The notes under the pieces were generated by a model. It did not search any database and was not told where the DNA came from. It was given only the letters and a program-made list of their open reading frames with translations. The position numbers and the translations under genes are program-made. From contig NZ_PKMZ01000003.1 in NCBI RefSeq assembly GCF_002893625.1, forward strand, positions 1 through 64,000: a DNA stretch of 64,000 nt. The letters run 5' to 3'. This DNA comes from Mangrovicella endophytica (lineage in GTDB: Bacteria; Pseudomonadota; Alphaproteobacteria; Rhizobiales; Rhizobiaceae). Shown piece after piece: positions 63,589 through 64,000 of this stretch. Each line of letters starts with the position of its first letter. Position 1 is the stretch's first letter.

Positions 63589-64000
63589 ATGTTCCAGAAC
63601 AAGGCCATCCGAGCCGCTCTCGGGGCCGCATCCCTCGTCGCCGCGACCGCGCTGGACCAACCGGCCGACGCCAAGACAAAGGCTCGGCCGATCAGCATCG
63701 TCGCTTTCGGCGACAGCCTCACGGCAGGCTACCGGCTCGATCGAAGCGAGGCGTTCCCCGCTAGGCTCCAGCAGGCGCTGAAGAAGCTCGGATATGACGT
63801 CGCGGTCCTGAACGCAGGTATCTCCGGCGACACCAGCGGCGGCGGTCTTGCCCGGGTTGCTCGCGACGTGCCGAAATCCGCCGACCTCGTCATCCTCGAA
63901 CTAGGCGCGAACGATATCCTTAGAGGAATTCCGCCGACGACGACGGAGCGCAATCTCGACTCGATCCTCGAGCGGTTGCAGAGCAACGGCAGCGACGTGG
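63589..64000 (+). CDS. tesA: TesA-like GDSL/SGNH arylesterase, cut by window end
   Basis: The first 137 residues of a secreted esterase/thioesterase/lysophospholipase. After a signal-like start (AALGAASLVAATALDQ) come block I AFGDSLTAGYRL with the nucleophile serine, block II LNAGISGDTS with the Gly, and block III LELGANDILRG with the Asn. The rest lies beyond the window. It probably belongs to the ordinary chromosome and marks the right limit of the island. Confidence 0.9.
   Translation, partial: MFQNKAIRAALGAASLVAATALDQPADAKTKARPISIVAFGDSLTAGYRLDRSEAFPARLQQALKKLGYDVAVLNAGISGDTSGGGLARVARDVPKSADLVILELGANDILRGIPPTTTERNLDSILERLQSNGSDV

Overview
The window looks like the chromosome of a GC-rich alphaproteobacterium of the Hyphomicrobiales (rhizobial) type. 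Supporting signs are the cluster mdh-sucC-sucD-odhA-odhB-SDR-lpdA on one strand, a Mur-like Fur regulator divergent from mntH, an Omp19-like protease-inhibitor lipoprotein next to zapE, and a 1650-residue NAD-glutamate dehydrogenase. I cannot name the genus from sequence alone.

Layout. 1-508: no gene seen. 0.5-6.3 kb: mntH and mur with a palindromic Mur-type box between them, then a LysE exporter, an OsmC peroxidase, xerC and a secreted TraB/GumN protein. 6.3-18.1 kb (minus strand): mdh, sucC, a VapBC toxin-antitoxin pair inserted between sucC and sucD, sucD, odhA, odhB, an SDR, a secreted hypothetical, a MAPEG protein and lpdA. Together these encode malate dehydrogenase, succinyl-CoA synthetase and the 2-oxoglutarate dehydrogenase complex. 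18.5-34.7 kb: a diguanylate cyclase, zapE, an Inh/Omp19 lipoprotein, a bile-acid/sodium-type transporter, pdxY, a lemA-TPM-TPM set, NAD-GDH, two poorly characterised proteins and an MFS transporter.

34.7-63.5 kb is a genomic island of defence and mobile genes. A scrambled segment holds a frameshifted small gene and an IS256-type transposase remnant. Next comes what I read as a Tn7-like transposon of about 12-13 kb. Its transposition genes tnsA, tnsB, tnsC and a TniQ/TnsD-type gene run inward from the right end, and its only evident cargo is a tightly coupled four-gene operon: a metallo-beta-lactamase-fold (MBL) protein, an E2-E1-JAB single-chain ubiquitin-like conjugation/deconjugation protein, a patatin-like phospholipase and a second MBL protein. 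There is no CD-NTase, no separate ubiquitin-like gene and no Cas gene. This is the best candidate for a little-described system: a CBASS-II-like conjugation machine without its nucleotide cyclase, carrying a membrane-attacking effector.

To its right lies a second defence operon: a cytosine-5 methyltransferase, a Vsr-type nickase, two large proteins, a 1952-residue DUF1998-type helicase and a DUF3883-type protein, ending near a calcineurin-like phosphoesterase. The order fits Druantia type II (druM-druF-druG-druE) with vsr inserted and a possible nuclease appended. The druG-like protein appears to be an McrB-type AAA+ fold that has lost both Walker motifs. The window ends inside a tesA-like GDSL esterase gene, probably back in ordinary chromosome.

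Limits: the exact transposon ends were not resolved, and all family names come from motif reading and memory without any database search.
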